A DNA stretch of 64,000 nucleotides from GWB2-37-7 sp942492835. Its GTDB lineage: Bacteria > Bacillota > Clostridia > Lutisporales > Lutisporaceae. Positions 26,609-36,029 of the stretch are shown in pieces. The translations under genes and the position numbers were made by a program. Within the stretch, counting starts at the first letter, position 1. The number at the start of each line of letters is the position of its first letter. Under the pieces are notes generated by a model that was given only the letters and a program-made list of their open reading frames with translations, did no database searches and was not told the origin of the DNA. The DNA lies in the NCBI GenBank assembly GCA_942492835.1, contig OW818645.1, positions 3,596,001 through 3,660,000 on the forward strand. The letters run 5' to 3'.

Positions 26609-26937
26609 ATGTTTTATCAGAAACAGCATTTATTTCTTGGGAAATTATTTTACATTTAGATATTCCTGAACTTGAATCATAATTTCTGCAATCCATGCTA
26701 TGTTGTAAAAATATGAGAGGCAATATTGTAAATACATGGGGATATTGTCGAAAAATAGATTTTTTATATTTTCTTTTTTGAAAAATAGTTGTATAATATT
26801 TATTAATATGCCAAATATTGTAGCGAATAAATCATAGTACTTGTAATGTATGTTAAAGGTTAGGTTAATATAACTGGAGGGAGGATGGGGTTAGTTAATG
26901 ATTTAATCTTATTAAAAAAATTTTAGGAGGAATAATT
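26609..26937. other. AT-rich leader of the nuclease gene
   Basis: No coding frame with a ribosome binding site is seen. The stretch ends with an AGGAGGAA site directly before the TTG start of the secreted nuclease, so it likely holds that gene's promoter and a long leader. No riboswitch was recognised. Confidence 0.4.
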
Positions 26938-28125
26938 TTGAAAATTAGAAACATAAAAAGCAAAAAATTCATGTTTTCATTTCCACTTATTTTAGTTTTA
27001 GTTTTTTCTTTATTTACAGCTAATACAACTTTTGCTACAACCGGAACTGGTACAAGCACATCTCCATATTCAGTAGCACAAGCTATAACAAATCAAGATA
27101 ATACTTTGAAAACTGTTCAGGGCTATGTTATTGGTGAGCCCACAGCTGCTACTACAGTTTTACAGAGCGGATTTATTGGTAATACTGCCATTGCAATTGC
27201 AGATAGTCCAACAGAAACCAGTGTCTCAAATATGATCTATGTTCAAGTTACTTCAACATACAGACCAACCTTTGGACTAAATACAAACCCTAGTTTAAAG
27301 GGTACACAAGTTAAAGTTACAGGTTATTTAACTGCATACTTTACACATGCTGGAGTTAAAAGTCCCACTAGCATGAGCAAGGTAACTTCTTCAGATGGGA
27401 GTACTGGTGGGGATACTGGAAGTACCACAACGCCATATGACACCACGTATTATTCAACTGCTATGGGCACTACTGGAGAAACTTTAAAATCAACACTTCA
27501 TGAAATAATTGATGACCATACAGAAATATCATACGATGCTGTTTGGGATGCATTGAAGACTACGGATGAAGATATTAATAATACAAATAATGTAATATTA
27601 TTATATACAGGTCGCTCACAATCGAAAACTACAAATGGGTCATATGCAAATGATTGGAACAGAGAGCATGTGTGGGCAAAGTCACATGGAGATTTTGGAA
27701 CTGTAGCGGGACCAGGAACAGATTTACATCATTTAAGACCAACGGATGTATCTGTAAATGGTTCAAGAGGAAATCTAGATTTTGATAACGGTGGAATTGC
27801 TCATCCTGAAGCTACTTTATGCTATTATGATAGTGATTCATGGGAACCAAGAGACAGTGTAAAAGGTGATGTAGCTAGAATGTTATTCTACATGGCTGTA
27901 AGATATGAAGGTGATAGCGGCGAAGTAGACTTAGAATTAAACAATCTAGTTAATAACGGTACTGCACCATATCATGGAAAGTTAAGCACACTACTTCAAT
28001 GGAACATACAAGACCCTGTTGATGCAAGTGAAATAAGAAGAAATAATATAATATATAACAATTATCAGCACAACAGAAATCCATTTATTGATCATCCAGA
28101 GTGGGCAAGTCAAATCTGGAATTAA
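26938..28125 (+). CDS. Secreted endonuclease I family nuclease with OB-fold domain
   Basis: A 395-residue exported nuclease. A signal peptide spans about residues 1-33 (hydrophobic LILVLVFSLF, cleavage after TTFA). Residues 35-150 resemble the OB-fold DUF6359/YhcR-type nucleic-acid-binding domain (YSVAQAITNQDN, VKVTGYLTAYFTHAGV). After a Gly/Thr linker comes the endonuclease I domain, with NREHVWAKSHGD and DLHHLRPTDVSVNGSRGN containing the catalytic His and metal ligands. Related Bacillus enzymes (Bsn, YurI, YhcR) digest extracellular RNA or DNA for nutrients. TTG 26938 follows AGGAGGAATAATT. Confidence 0.88.
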   Translation: MKIRNIKSKKFMFSFPLILVLVFSLFTANTTFATTGTGTSTSPYSVAQAITNQDNTLKTVQGYVIGEPTAATTVLQSGFIGNTAIAIADSPTETSVSNMIYVQVTSTYRPTFGLNTNPSLKGTQVKVTGYLTAYFTHAGVKSPTSMSKVTSSDGSTGGDTGSTTTPYDTTYYSTAMGTTGETLKSTLHEIIDDHTEISYDAVWDALKTTDEDINNTNNVILLYTGRSQSKTTNGSYANDWNREHVWAKSHGDFGTVAGPGTDLHHLRPTDVSVNGSRGNLDFDNGGIAHPEATLCYYDSDSWEPRDSVKGDVARMLFYMAVRYEGDSGEVDLELNNLVNNGTAPYHGKLSTLLQWNIQDPVDASEIRRNNIIYNNYQHNRNPFIDHPEWASQIWN

Positions 28126-28208
28126 AACAAGAATAAGAATTTTCAGACAAGCTATAAAAGGATTCAACATAAAGTACACAATGAACTTTAATTTTCAACA
28201 GTATAATA

Positions 28209-28238
28209 AAAACCAACTTGGGAATGCAAGTTGGTTTT
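28209..28238 (+). terminator. Terminator of the nuclease gene
   Basis: AAAACCAACTTG (28209-28220) and CAAGTTGGTTTT (28227-28238) form a perfect 12-bp stem followed by ATTTG. Confidence 0.8.
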
Positions 28239-28427
28239 ATTTGTATGTTCTATAAACAGCTCCTGTTGCGCTAACATTAATACAGAAATTGCCTGTAATA
28301 TTTTTGTTGCAACACTTTGAAATTATGATAAAATTGTATTGCAGCTAGGTTGATGAATAGCTAGAGATACCTGTATTCTCACATCATGGGAATTGAGTAA
28401 ATAAAGAATTTTTAGGGGACAAGAGAG

Positions 28428-28730
28428 TTAACAGTCTTTAAAGTCTTTATCTAACAGTTCAAGGGTGTTTTCAAATTTAAATTCTAACAGCATTTCCTTT
28501 TTGATAACATCTCTTAATACTCTTTCAACTCTTTTATCTATGCATATTAAGTCATGAAGTTTATCATTACTTGGACATTTTACAATTTCCTGAATCTTTT
28601 CTCCCTCAGCATTGAAAATATGAGCAAGGCTTAGCTCTTCAAGTGCGATTGAAGCAAGTAATAATTTAATAGTCTCTTCAATGGATATTTCTATTTTGGG
28701 TTTTATATCTGGAATTGTAGGCATTCCCAT
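28428..28730 (-). CDS. Small protein of a spore-former family, function unknown
   Basis: A 100-residue protein starting at ATG 28730 after AAGGTGA. The N-terminal part, MPTIPDIKPKIEISIEETIK followed by LLLASIALEELSLAHIFNAEGEKIQ, resembles a sequence pattern I associate with small Bacillus and Clostridium proteins and with N-terminal segments of some spore-surface proteins. The remainder is charged and helical. No catalytic motif is visible. A link to spores is an inference from family distribution. It faces the yyaL-remnant and DUF2935 genes upstream. Confidence 0.6.
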   Translation of the reverse strand: MGMPTIPDIKPKIEISIEETIKLLLASIALEELSLAHIFNAEGEKIQEIVKCPSNDKLHDLICIDKRVERVLRDVIKKEMLLEFKFENTLELLDKDFKDC

Positions 28731-28821
28731 ATAGATCACCTTATGATATGCGGCAGATTAGCAAGGTGAATATTTTATTATTGTTTATTTTACTTGGTAA
28801 TAATAAGCTGAATCACCATAA

Positions 28822-28890
28822 CATTCCCATAATCCAGTAGATTGGTATTCTTGACGAAATAAAAAGTCTACTTGCCATTGGTGTCATGTG
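28822..28890 (+). pseudogene. yyaL (DUF255) fragment 1
   Basis: CATTCCCATAATCCAGTAGA and the following bases translate to HSHNPVDWY, and 28867-28890 to STCHWCHV, both hallmarks of the thioredoxin domain of YyaL/DUF255 proteins. The codons between them (about 30) are replaced by 12 unrelated bases, and a TGA lies at 28852. Nothing of the rest of the gene is present. Confidence 0.75.
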
Positions 28891-29041
28891 CGATTAATAC
28901 ATAGAAATTGTTAAAAATATTACCCTCTCGTTGAAATGCTTCGAGAAGGTTTATTATTTATTTAATTTTATATAGAACATTTTTATATTACATTAATATT
29001 ATGATAGCAGTAAGCATTTATTTTATGAATGGAGGTTTAAT

Positions 29042-29971
29042 ATGCTATCTAATATTAAATTTATTCGACAATCACTTGAATTGCATCTTTTTTTTGCTCG
29101 TATTATGAAGGAGCATTCGTTTTTCTTGCAGATTGGATTTACACAAAAGGACTCAAATTTAATACAGCAGGCAAATGCTTTTAGAATGGAATTTGACAGA
29201 CTATTAGCAGATGTGATTTTTCTTTCTAATGGTGTTGTTAGCCAAAGTGTATTGCGATCGGGTGAAGTTATCACACCTTATACATTAAATGCAGAAATGG
29301 CTTCAGCATATTATACTGGAGTAGCAATTCCAACATGTTTGACTGAAATAGAAGCAGGACTTATGGGTAATGGTTTAACAAAGGGTAATTCTATGCTTGA
29401 ACAAAGAGTATTTATGCTTAATGAAAGAGCGATGAAGTTAGTCACAGGTTTAACAAATTTTAAGACTAAGCTTTTATCAGATGTTCTATCATGTAGAATA
29501 TTTACAAGCAACTATCCATTGCTAATAGACCATATTTTAAGAGAAGCAAAATTCTACTATATATTGATTGAAAGGTTACAGAATCATGAAGAAATCAATT
29601 TAGAAAAAGAGGCTTATGAGCAAGAAGCTTTCTGGAACAGAATTATGGCAGAGCATTCCAAGTTTATTCGTGGGCTACTCGACCCCACCGAAAATGAGCT
29701 TATAAACACAGCAAATAACTTTGGAAACGAGTTTGATAAGCTGACTCAGGAGGCAATAGATGCCATGAATAAAACAATACCGATTTCCAAAGTTACAGAG
29801 GATAGTCTTGAGGAAACTAAAGAAATCCAAAAGTTCAAGCAACAAGGAACACAAGGATTAATAGAATGCAAAATTAAATCCATCATAATACCGTTATTGG
29901 GTGACCATACTTTGCGTGAAGCAAACCATTATTTAAGACTGCTTAAAATATTTAGTAAAAATATTCAGTAA
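29042..29971 (+). CDS. DUF2935 protein, two ferritin-like repeats
   Basis: A 309-residue cytoplasmic protein with ATG 29042 after GGAGG. It is made of two homologous halves, each opening with FWxRIMxEHSxF-type helices (ARIMKEHSFFLQIG; FWNRIMAEHSKFIRG) and closing with DHxLREAxxY (LLIDHILREAKFYY; LLGDHTLREANHYL). Conserved Glu and His in these helices suggest a metal site as in ferritin-like four-helix bundles. The family is common in spore-forming Firmicutes and its function is unknown. A deleted second copy lies at 32.8-33.3 kb. Confidence 0.85.
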   Translation: MLSNIKFIRQSLELHLFFARIMKEHSFFLQIGFTQKDSNLIQQANAFRMEFDRLLADVIFLSNGVVSQSVLRSGEVITPYTLNAEMASAYYTGVAIPTCLTEIEAGLMGNGLTKGNSMLEQRVFMLNERAMKLVTGLTNFKTKLLSDVLSCRIFTSNYPLLIDHILREAKFYYILIERLQNHEEINLEKEAYEQEAFWNRIMAEHSKFIRGLLDPTENELINTANNFGNEFDKLTQEAIDAMNKTIPISKVTEDSLEETKEIQKFKQQGTQGLIECKIKSIIIPLLGDHTLREANHYLRLLKIFSKNIQ

Positions 29972-30487
29972 AAGACTTAATCGTGCTTTGGATGATTATG
30001 AATAACTACATTTTTTCTACTGTTAAATGATATACGTTTGTCTTTGCATATAATTAATAATTAATTCCTTTTTTAGAAGGAATCTTTGCAAAAATAAATG
30101 CTGAAGGTAAACAAGATTCTTTTTTAATTGATATCATTTATCGTTGAATTTATCTGAATGGGAGACTGTTCTATAATGTTATCTAATTTATAATATATTC
30201 TTGATTATAATCTCTGATAAGTTTTATTGACATATAGATATTTAAATGTTTATATAAGTTGATTTCAGCTAGTGCTTTTATTTTAATATTATTGAGTATC
30301 AAATATATTAATTATAAAATCTATTCTTAATATATAGATGGAAAGTGAAAACATGTCAAACAAGAATAAATATGAATACAACAACAAGCTTCTTCAAAAG
30401 ACATAAACACCTCGTTGCAATGCTTTGAGATGATTATGTCTTTTGTAAATATGATTTGAGTGTTTGGAATATTCACATAACGCATTA
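29972..30487. other. Non-coding, repeat-bearing stretch
   Basis: No full gene is seen. An 17-codon frame at 30354 (MSNKNKYEYNNKLLQKT) has no ribosome binding site; the bases AATACAACAACAA within it recur at 30850. A hairpin with arms AAAAGACATAA and TTATGTCTTTT lies near 30395-30440. Its inner part, CTCGTTGCAATGCTTTGAGA, closely matches CTCGTTGAAATGCTTCGAGA at 28927, so it is a dispersed short repeat. Confidence 0.5.
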
Positions 30488-30733
30488 TTATGTGCATTTT
30501 TTCTTCAATTTACAAAGCTGATTTTCCAAATCAGCAATTTGGAGCTGCATGTTTTTATTATCTGCTTGATGTGCTAACTGACCTGCTTTAAGGAGTATTA
30601 AATCTGCAACTGCAGTTAAGAAGTTTCCGATAGATTCTAACTCATCTGCATCGGTTTTGTCAGATATAGCTAATGAGATTGCTGCAGATAAAATAATTAA
30701 GGTATTGGGATCTGAATTAGAAATATTTGTCAT
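30488..30733 (-). CDS. Small helical protein of unknown function
   Basis: An 81-residue protein with ATG 30733 and a clear GGAGGG site. It opens NISNSDPNTLIILSAAISLAIS, continues with an amphipathic segment (LESIGNFLTAVADLILLKAG) and ends in a predicted coiled coil (MQLQIADLENQLCKLKKK). Similar short proteins occur in clostridia without a known role. It lies between decayed duplicate segments, yet its frame and ribosome binding site are intact. Confidence 0.6.
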   Translation of the reverse strand: MTNISNSDPNTLIILSAAISLAISDKTDADELESIGNFLTAVADLILLKAGQLAHQADNKNMQLQIADLENQLCKLKKKCT

Positions 30734-30837
30734 TATTGTCCCTCCTCACTATAGGATATGCATTAATGTAAATTGTGTTAATTAGTTAATGAGCAGAAAT
30801 TTACAAAATGCAAATAATTAGCAAAGAGAACACATAC

Positions 30838-31000
30838 CTTATCCCTTATAAACATAAATACAACAACAAACTGATTCAAGAAGAATCCCTATAACCCATT
30901 GAATTAGTATCAGTGAGGTGGCAAAGCCTTGGCAAGAGTGGTTACGGAATGCAAATCATAATTAATAACCAACTTGTCATTGGTGTCATATTATGGAGAC
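30838..31000 (+). pseudogene. yyaL (DUF255) fragment 2, heavily decayed
   Basis: CCTATAACCCATTGAATTAG and the bases after it align with the yyaL codons for YNPVDW followed by EAF, at about 70 percent identity. After a deletion, AACTTGTCATTGGTGTCA (30973-30990) gives TCHWCH, and ATATTATGGAGACAGAA gives the IMETE that follows. Just before this core stands ATAATTAATAACC, a 13-base insert nearly the same as that in fragment 3 (ATAGCTAATAGCC), so the two share an ancestor. Confidence 0.65.
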
Positions 31001-31182
31001 AGAAACCTCACCAATCAAAGGCTATAATCATCTAAGTAACTGAAGCTATCAACTTTTGTAGCTCTAATTTGATATTATTACTTAAAATCTTGCAGTCAGT
31101 CTCCGCACTTTTACATTTGTATGTGAGACATCCTCATAATTTATAATTGATGAATTATTGATTCTAAACAATCCGAAAAGTC

Positions 31183-31725
31183 TTATTTGTTTAACAGAAA
31201 GATAAAATGATCATCTGACTTCCAAACATGCTCATACCCAGAAACATAACCACGCAACCACAACACACTATCGATTCGTCTTAGATAGAAGCCTTTCGGA
31301 AAATCTTCATCTTCAGATAGTATCTCCGAAGCTATTGTGATAGAGCCGTAGGGGGCTTGATGTTGTAAGGATGGTTTTTTCAAATAACCTTCGGGTTGGT
31401 CCAGATATTGCAATCTCAAGTGAGGTCCTAGTTCAAGAGGGCACAAACCCAAACCAACCTCGTTTGCTCTTTTAAAGATTTGAGTTATAGTGGTACCCTC
31501 AGGAAAGCCCAGGTCATGAACAGTTAACTCGATAGTCTTCAGACTGTGCGTTAAATTTGAGGTAGTAAATTTATCATCAGCGAATAGTCGCTTTGCATAC
31601 TCATTCATCAAAATGGAGTGTTGTTGCAACTTCTGGATAAGCTTCGATTTTGTATGACCGCCTATTTCAATTTTTCTGATAATAGTTGGACAATCAGGGT
31701 ATATTTTCTCATTATCAATGCTCAT
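31183..31725 (-). CDS. Conserved hypothetical protein
   Basis: A 180-residue protein from ATG 31725, which has AAAGGTGA upstream; the longer GTG start lies in that site. The pattern TVHDLGFPEGTTITQIFKRA, ELGPHLRLQYLDQPEGY and RGYVSGYEHVW recurs in Firmicute proteins of unknown function with the consensus GLxLCPxExGPxLRLQY. No transmembrane or catalytic motif is visible. It stands between the decayed yyaL fragment and the RAYT element and may be a passenger of that variable region. Confidence 0.65.
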   Translation of the reverse strand: MSIDNEKIYPDCPTIIRKIEIGGHTKSKLIQKLQQHSILMNEYAKRLFADDKFTTSNLTHSLKTIELTVHDLGFPEGTTITQIFKRANEVGLGLCPLELGPHLRLQYLDQPEGYLKKPSLQHQAPYGSITIASEILSEDEDFPKGFYLRRIDSVLWLRGYVSGYEHVWKSDDHFIFLLNK

Positions 31726-31916
31726 TACTATCACCTTTCAAAATAATAATTAGTTAGGTAATTGCTTGTACTTTTTATATAATATTTTGTATAGCTTAAA
31801 GTTATTTTTGATTTTAGTTCATGATTTTTTACATATGTGCAGTAGATACTAAATTATTATATACTAAAGAATACCATTTTAAAAGCATATAATGTCTATA
31901 ATTGAAGATAAATCAA

Positions 31917-32804
31917 TAGGGACGGTTCTTATTGCTTCTAAGCCAAACAAATGATATAATATTTCTGAGGTGATATAAATGCCCAGAAAAGCTAGAGTAC
32001 AAAGCCCTACAAACTATTATCATATAATGTTGAGAGGAAACAATACAGAATTTATTTTTAGTAAAGATGAGCAAAAGGAATTATTCCTTAACTATTTAAA
32101 GAAGCAAGAAGAAGATCAATTAATTGATGTTACAGCCTACTGTATCATGGATAACCATGTTCATATTGTAATTAAAGCAGATCTGGAGAATTTAGTAAAG
32201 GCTATCAAAGGAATTAACATAAAATATGCAATGAGCTATAATTTACAACATAATAGAACAGGGCACGTTTTTCAAGATCGTTATAGAAGTGAGAGTGTTA
32301 TAGATGATAAATACTTACTACAAGTGATTAGGTATGTTCATAACAACCCTGTAAAAGCAAAACTGGTAAAGGCCCCAGAAGATTATATGTGGAGCAGCTT
32401 TAACGAGTATATGGGTGAGTGTAAATTAGTAAGCAGCACTCAAAAAAGGTTCGTACTAGAATATTTCTCAAATAATCAAGAGCAGTTTATAGAATTTCAT
32501 AGACAAAAAGACAATTATGAATATTTGGATATGAAAGAAGATATAGCGAAGGAGAGACTAGAGCATGGACAGGAGATTATAGAGAAATACTTTAATAAAA
32601 AAGGATTAAAAGAGGGTAAACAGGTTACAAAAAACCAAGTTTATTTAGAGGAATTGATACAAAATCTCATAAAAGATAGCAAGCTATCTCATAGACAAAT
32701 AGCACGACTTTTGGGAATAAGCAATAGCATAGTTCACAAGGTTAGTACGAAGGAAGCTAAATGAGGGAATATAGAAGTAAATGAAGCAAAAAGAACCGTC
32801 CCTA
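31917..32804 (+). mobile_element. RAYT element flanked by GGGACGGTTCTT inverted repeats
   Basis: ATAGGGACGGTTCTTATTGC begins at 31917 and its inverted partner ends near 32804 (AAGAACCGTCCC at 32791-32802); about 21 of 23 bases match. This GGGACGGTTCTT motif is a recurrent mark of REP-type transposase elements in clostridia. The repeats bracket an intact transposase gene. Confidence 0.8.
31979..32764 (+). CDS. REP-associated tyrosine transposase (RAYT)
   Basis: A complete 261-residue Y1_Tnp protein. It opens MPRKARVQSPTNYYHIMLRG, carries the HUH metal motif in YCIMDNHVHIVIK, and has the family segment GHVFQDRYRSESVIDDKYLL followed by RYVHNNPVKA with the candidate catalytic Tyr nearby. The C-terminus contains a helix-turn-helix (LSHRQIARLLGISNSIVHKV). 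Such enzymes nick single-stranded DNA at REP-like palindromes. AGGTGA precedes the ATG. All key residues appear present, unlike the three relatives at 7-14.8 kb, which belong to a different subgroup. Confidence 0.9.
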   Translation: MPRKARVQSPTNYYHIMLRGNNTEFIFSKDEQKELFLNYLKKQEEDQLIDVTAYCIMDNHVHIVIKADLENLVKAIKGINIKYAMSYNLQHNRTGHVFQDRYRSESVIDDKYLLQVIRYVHNNPVKAKLVKAPEDYMWSSFNEYMGECKLVSSTQKRFVLEYFSNNQEQFIEFHRQKDNYEYLDMKEDIAKERLEHGQEIIEKYFNKKGLKEGKQVTKNQVYLEELIQNLIKDSKLSHRQIARLLGISNSIVHKVSTKEAK

Positions 32805-32812
32805 CTGCTTAT

Positions 32813-33290
32813 AAGGTGAATATTAGTTATCAATTATTTTACTTGGGTAATAATAAGATGAATACTAACTAATGAGTTGAAATAATTTGACAGGCTATTA
32901 GTAGATGTGATTTCTCTTTCTAATGGTGTTGTTAGCCAAAGTGTATTGCAATCTGGTGAAGTTATCACACCTTATACGTTAAATGCAGAAATGGCTTCAG
33001 CATATTATACCGGAGTAGCAATTCCAACATGTTTGACTGAAGTAGAAGCAGTACTTATGGGTAATGGTATGGTAAAGGGTAATTCTATGCTTGAACAAAG
33101 AGTGTTTATGCTTAATGAAAGAGCGATAGAGTTAGTCAAGGGTTTAGCAAATTTTAAGACTAAGCTTTTATCAGATGTTCTATCATGTAGAATATTTACA
33201 AGTAACTATCCATTGCTTATAGACCATACTTTGCGTGAAGCAAACCATTATTTAAGACTACTTAAAATATTTAGTAAAGATATTCAGTAA
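32813..33290 (+). pseudogene. Deleted duplicate of the DUF2935 gene
   Basis: Bases 32813-32880 repeat the sequence upstream of the 29042 gene (AGGTGAATATT, TTACTTGGGTAATAATAAG matching 28762-28812). From about 32888 the DUF2935 coding sequence appears without its first 49 codons. It then runs to LLIDHTLREANHYL, where a deletion has joined the end of the first ferritin-like repeat to the end of the second, both ending in DHxLREA. The open frame 32907-33290 (127 residues, GTG) therefore lacks about 120 central residues and the true start. Confidence 0.8.
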
Positions 33291-33602
33291 TGATGAAATC
33301 CAAAACAATACACTTCGCCTATTATTTTGGACTTTTTTTATATTTTTTCATTCAAAATTTCAGAAGAATAAAAAATGACATCGACATTAATTGCTTTTTT
33401 ATTTTCAGCTGGTGCGGTAGTATTAGTTGGAATGGGGACAAAATACAACTTCTTGCTATGGCATTTACAAACTGCTCTAATATGTCATGATGCTTTTAAA
33501 GTTTTTATTATGAATTGGAACTTATTGGCAATAAATGCTATAATGTCAGTAAGAAAAATAAAGTATGATTTAAATTGTCAGTAAAGCAGAAAGGGGTATT
33601 GT

Positions 33603-33938
33603 ATGATAGATTATCTTGGAGAAAAGGTAAAAGTTGTAATTGACAGACCACTAGGGTCAATACACCCTGAACATAATAATATTTTTTACATGATTAACTA
33701 TGGCTATATTCCTGATACAATTTCAGGAGATGGTGAAGAAATTGATGCTTATATTATTGGAGAGTTTATACCAGTAAAAGAGTATGAAGGAATAGTTGTT
33801 GCAGTAATACACAGAAAAAATGATAATGAGGACAAACTGGTTGTTTCAAAGCAACCTAATAAGTATAGTAAAGAGCAAATCGAAGCACTTGTAGAGTTTC
33901 AGGAGAGATTTTTTGACACAGAAATAATTACAATTTGA
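33603..33938 (+). CDS. Short inorganic pyrophosphatase-like protein
   Basis: A 111-residue protein similar to the soluble inorganic pyrophosphatase barrel but shorter than the 165-175 residues usual in bacteria. Recognisable parts are VIDRPLGSIHP, MINYGYIPDTISGDGEEIDAYIIG (the GDGEExDA metal-binding stretch) and GIVVAVIHRKNDNEDKLVVS. The C-terminal helix is abbreviated. Because the metal-binding Asp cluster is retained, phosphohydrolase activity is plausible, though on which substrate is unknown. It overlaps the translation region of the HD-domain gene that follows by 21 bases. Confidence 0.75.
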   Translation: MIDYLGEKVKVVIDRPLGSIHPEHNNIFYMINYGYIPDTISGDGEEIDAYIIGEFIPVKEYEGIVVAVIHRKNDNEDKLVVSKQPNKYSKEQIEALVEFQERFFDTEIITI

Positions 33939-33958
33939 TTTATATGTGGGGGCTTGAA

Positions 33959-34576
33959 ATGGACATATTATCAGATTTAATAGAAAATATTTCATTTACT
34001 CAACAGAGAGAAAAAGATGCTTATAAGTTTTTGGAATACCATGGTTATAAAGAAATAGCTGAACATTGTAACAAAGTTGCAAATGAAGCAGAAAAGGTTG
34101 CTAAAAGATTTAATGTAGATAGTGTTTCTTCAAAAATGGCTAGTTACCTGCATGATGTAGGAAAAGTCTTTTCAGATAATCAGAGTGTTAATATTGCATC
34201 TAAACTTGGAATACAAATCCTTAGTGAGGAACATACTTATGCTGGCCTTTTACATCAGAAAATATCTAAAGTACTTGCCTATGAGTTATTTGGGATTAAG
34301 GATAATAACATCCTCAATGCAATTGAATGTCATACTACATTAAAAGCAGGAGCATCAGATATTGACCTGGTTTTATTCATTGCTGATAAACTGTCATGGG
34401 ATAGTTCAGATAGTGAACCAATTTTAAGTGGAATTCTAAATGGGTTAGAAGAGTCTTTAAAACAGGGGGCATTCTCTTACATAAGCTATCTGTATGAAAA
34501 TAGAAATAATGTAAAGGTGCTTCATCCTTGGACTCTTGAAGCTTATAATGATTTAAAGGTAAAGTGTATGAAGTGA
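33959..34576 (+). CDS. HD-domain phosphohydrolase, YqeK-like
   Basis: A 205-residue protein. ATG 33959 follows TGTGGGGG; the upstream TTG at 33935 would overlap the pyrophosphatase-like gene. The HD signature is intact: ECHNKV-type His in EHCNKVANEAEKVAKRF, MASYLHDVGKVF (HD pair), and IECHTTLKAGASDIDLVLFIADKLSWD, a pattern typical of YqeK diadenosine tetraphosphate hydrolases. YqeK normally sits beside nadD and rsfS, which are not here, so this may be a paralogue. The pyrophosphatase-like neighbour suggests a shared nucleotide or pyrophosphate metabolism. Confidence 0.75.
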   Translation: MDILSDLIENISFTQQREKDAYKFLEYHGYKEIAEHCNKVANEAEKVAKRFNVDSVSSKMASYLHDVGKVFSDNQSVNIASKLGIQILSEEHTYAGLLHQKISKVLAYELFGIKDNNILNAIECHTTLKAGASDIDLVLFIADKLSWDSSDSEPILSGILNGLEESLKQGAFSYISYLYENRNNVKVLHPWTLEAYNDLKVKCMK

Positions 34577-34757
34577 CAATATTTAGATTAAGCTTATTCT
34601 TCTAGCAAGTTAATTTGGAGCAAAAAAAGAAAATTATTTCAAAGTTGTTTGAAAATATAATAAATAGAGAGGAAAACTCATTAATGGACGAATTCATTAA
34701 TGAGTATATTGAGCAATCAATAGCTTTTTATGCGGAAGTAAAAAATGATATATTTTT

Positions 34758-36008
34758 TCATATACTATGATTTGTTAAATAGTTTTTCATCTGAGGACAT
34801 ACACTTGATATATTTATATTTTGAACCTCTAGTTCCTTTGCCCACTTATGCATACAATACGGTAAGTCATTAAAATTATAGCTATTTAATATCTCTTCAA
34901 CATTAGTCTCTACTATATTTCCCATTGGATAAAGACTATCAGGTAAGAATTCACAAGGTTTTACAATTCCATTTTCACAAATAGTCCAAGTTAAGACTCC
35001 TGCCCCACAATCAAGGCAATTATATTTTTTATCTAAATGTTTTGACTGTAATTCTTCTTGCCAAGTCTCTATGCTGATTTTTCCCTGATATTTTTGTGAA
35101 TAAGCATTAAGGTTTTCAGTAATAATTTTTATATCTTCTTCAGATAGCTCCCAATCAGGATTTACTGCAAGCCCTCTTCCAAGTGGTATTAATATGCCAA
35201 AACGTATACTAGGTACACCTAAATTTATAGCTAATTTAATTATTTCCTCAGCATCATTATAATTTTCCTTAGTTAATATTGTAGCTATTGTGACATTAAT
35301 CTTTGCTTTTACAGCTTCAATAATTCCATTTATCGTTTTTTCATAAGAGCCTGGAGTAAGTGTAACATCATCATGTTTTTTGCTATCATAAGAATATAAG
35401 GAGACTTGAATATTGGAAACTCCACTAAAAATTTCTATATTATTACTATTTATTAAGGTAGCAGTAGTGGTTATTGTAGTCCTGAAATTTTCAATACAGT
35501 ACTTGAGGATAATATTAAAATCTTTATGAAGCATTGGTTCACCACCGGTAAGCTGAATATTTGTTAGGCTACCTTTAAAAAAATTGAGCATGTCCATAAT
35601 TCTCTCTAATGGAAGGTATTGGTTATTAAGATTATTACAACCCTTAAAACAGTGTATACATTTTAAATTACATTTGTTAGTAAGATTTAATATTAAATTC
35701 ATAGGTATTTTAATGCCTTTTTTCCCTGTTATATGTAAATCAACACGATTTTGTTTTTCACCTATTTTTATTGCTATAGCTTTGCTATCTATAAATTGCA
35801 TTAATACATCTTTAATTTCATCTTCACGATTTGTTTTTAGTTCTATAGATATGTTACTTATAATTTCTTCTAAAGATTTTTGTCCATCAAACTTAGTAAT
35901 CATATATAATTCTATATCATTTAATATAAAAATTCCATATTTAGTAAGAAGTATCCCGCGATCATCAAAATAATGTAAATGACAATTTTCAATCAAATAA
36001 GGGTACAT
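34758..36008 (-). CDS. Radical SAM/SPASM peptide maturase
   Basis: A 416-residue RiPP maturase. Residues 1-85 resemble a PqqD-type recognition domain (DDRGILLTKYGIFILNDIEL, then FDGQKSLEEIISNI). The radical SAM core starts with C113, C117 and C120 in CNLKCIHC, followed by LTGGEPMLH. The C-terminal SPASM region has further cysteines for auxiliary iron-sulfur clusters (CLDCGAG, ICENGIVKPCEFLP, YCMHKW, VCPQM). Its ATG lies 61 bases after the stop of a 38-residue precursor gene, with a perfect hairpin between them. It would form a carbon-based or thioether crosslink on that peptide; which one cannot be told from sequence. No transporter or protease gene is adjacent. Confidence 0.88.
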   Translation of the reverse strand: MYPYLIENCHLHYFDDRGILLTKYGIFILNDIELYMITKFDGQKSLEEIISNISIELKTNREDEIKDVLMQFIDSKAIAIKIGEKQNRVDLHITGKKGIKIPMNLILNLTNKCNLKCIHCFKGCNNLNNQYLPLERIMDMLNFFKGSLTNIQLTGGEPMLHKDFNIILKYCIENFRTTITTTATLINSNNIEIFSGVSNIQVSLYSYDSKKHDDVTLTPGSYEKTINGIIEAVKAKINVTIATILTKENYNDAEEIIKLAINLGVPSIRFGILIPLGRGLAVNPDWELSEEDIKIITENLNAYSQKYQGKISIETWQEELQSKHLDKKYNCLDCGAGVLTWTICENGIVKPCEFLPDSLYPMGNIVETNVEEILNSYNFNDLPYCMHKWAKELEVQNINISSVCPQMKNYLTNHSI

Positions 36009-36029
36009 TTTTTTACTCCATTCAAATCT

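Noticed and set aside
33290..33584. Two overlapping short frames after the DUF2935 remnant
   Set aside because: Weak or no ribosome binding sites, mutually overlapping in different frames, and no familiar protein pattern; probably non-coding decay.
34615..34770. 51-codon TTG frame after the HD-domain gene
   Set aside because: No ribosome binding site; overlaps the 3' end of the radical SAM gene on the other strand. A gene remnant cannot be excluded.
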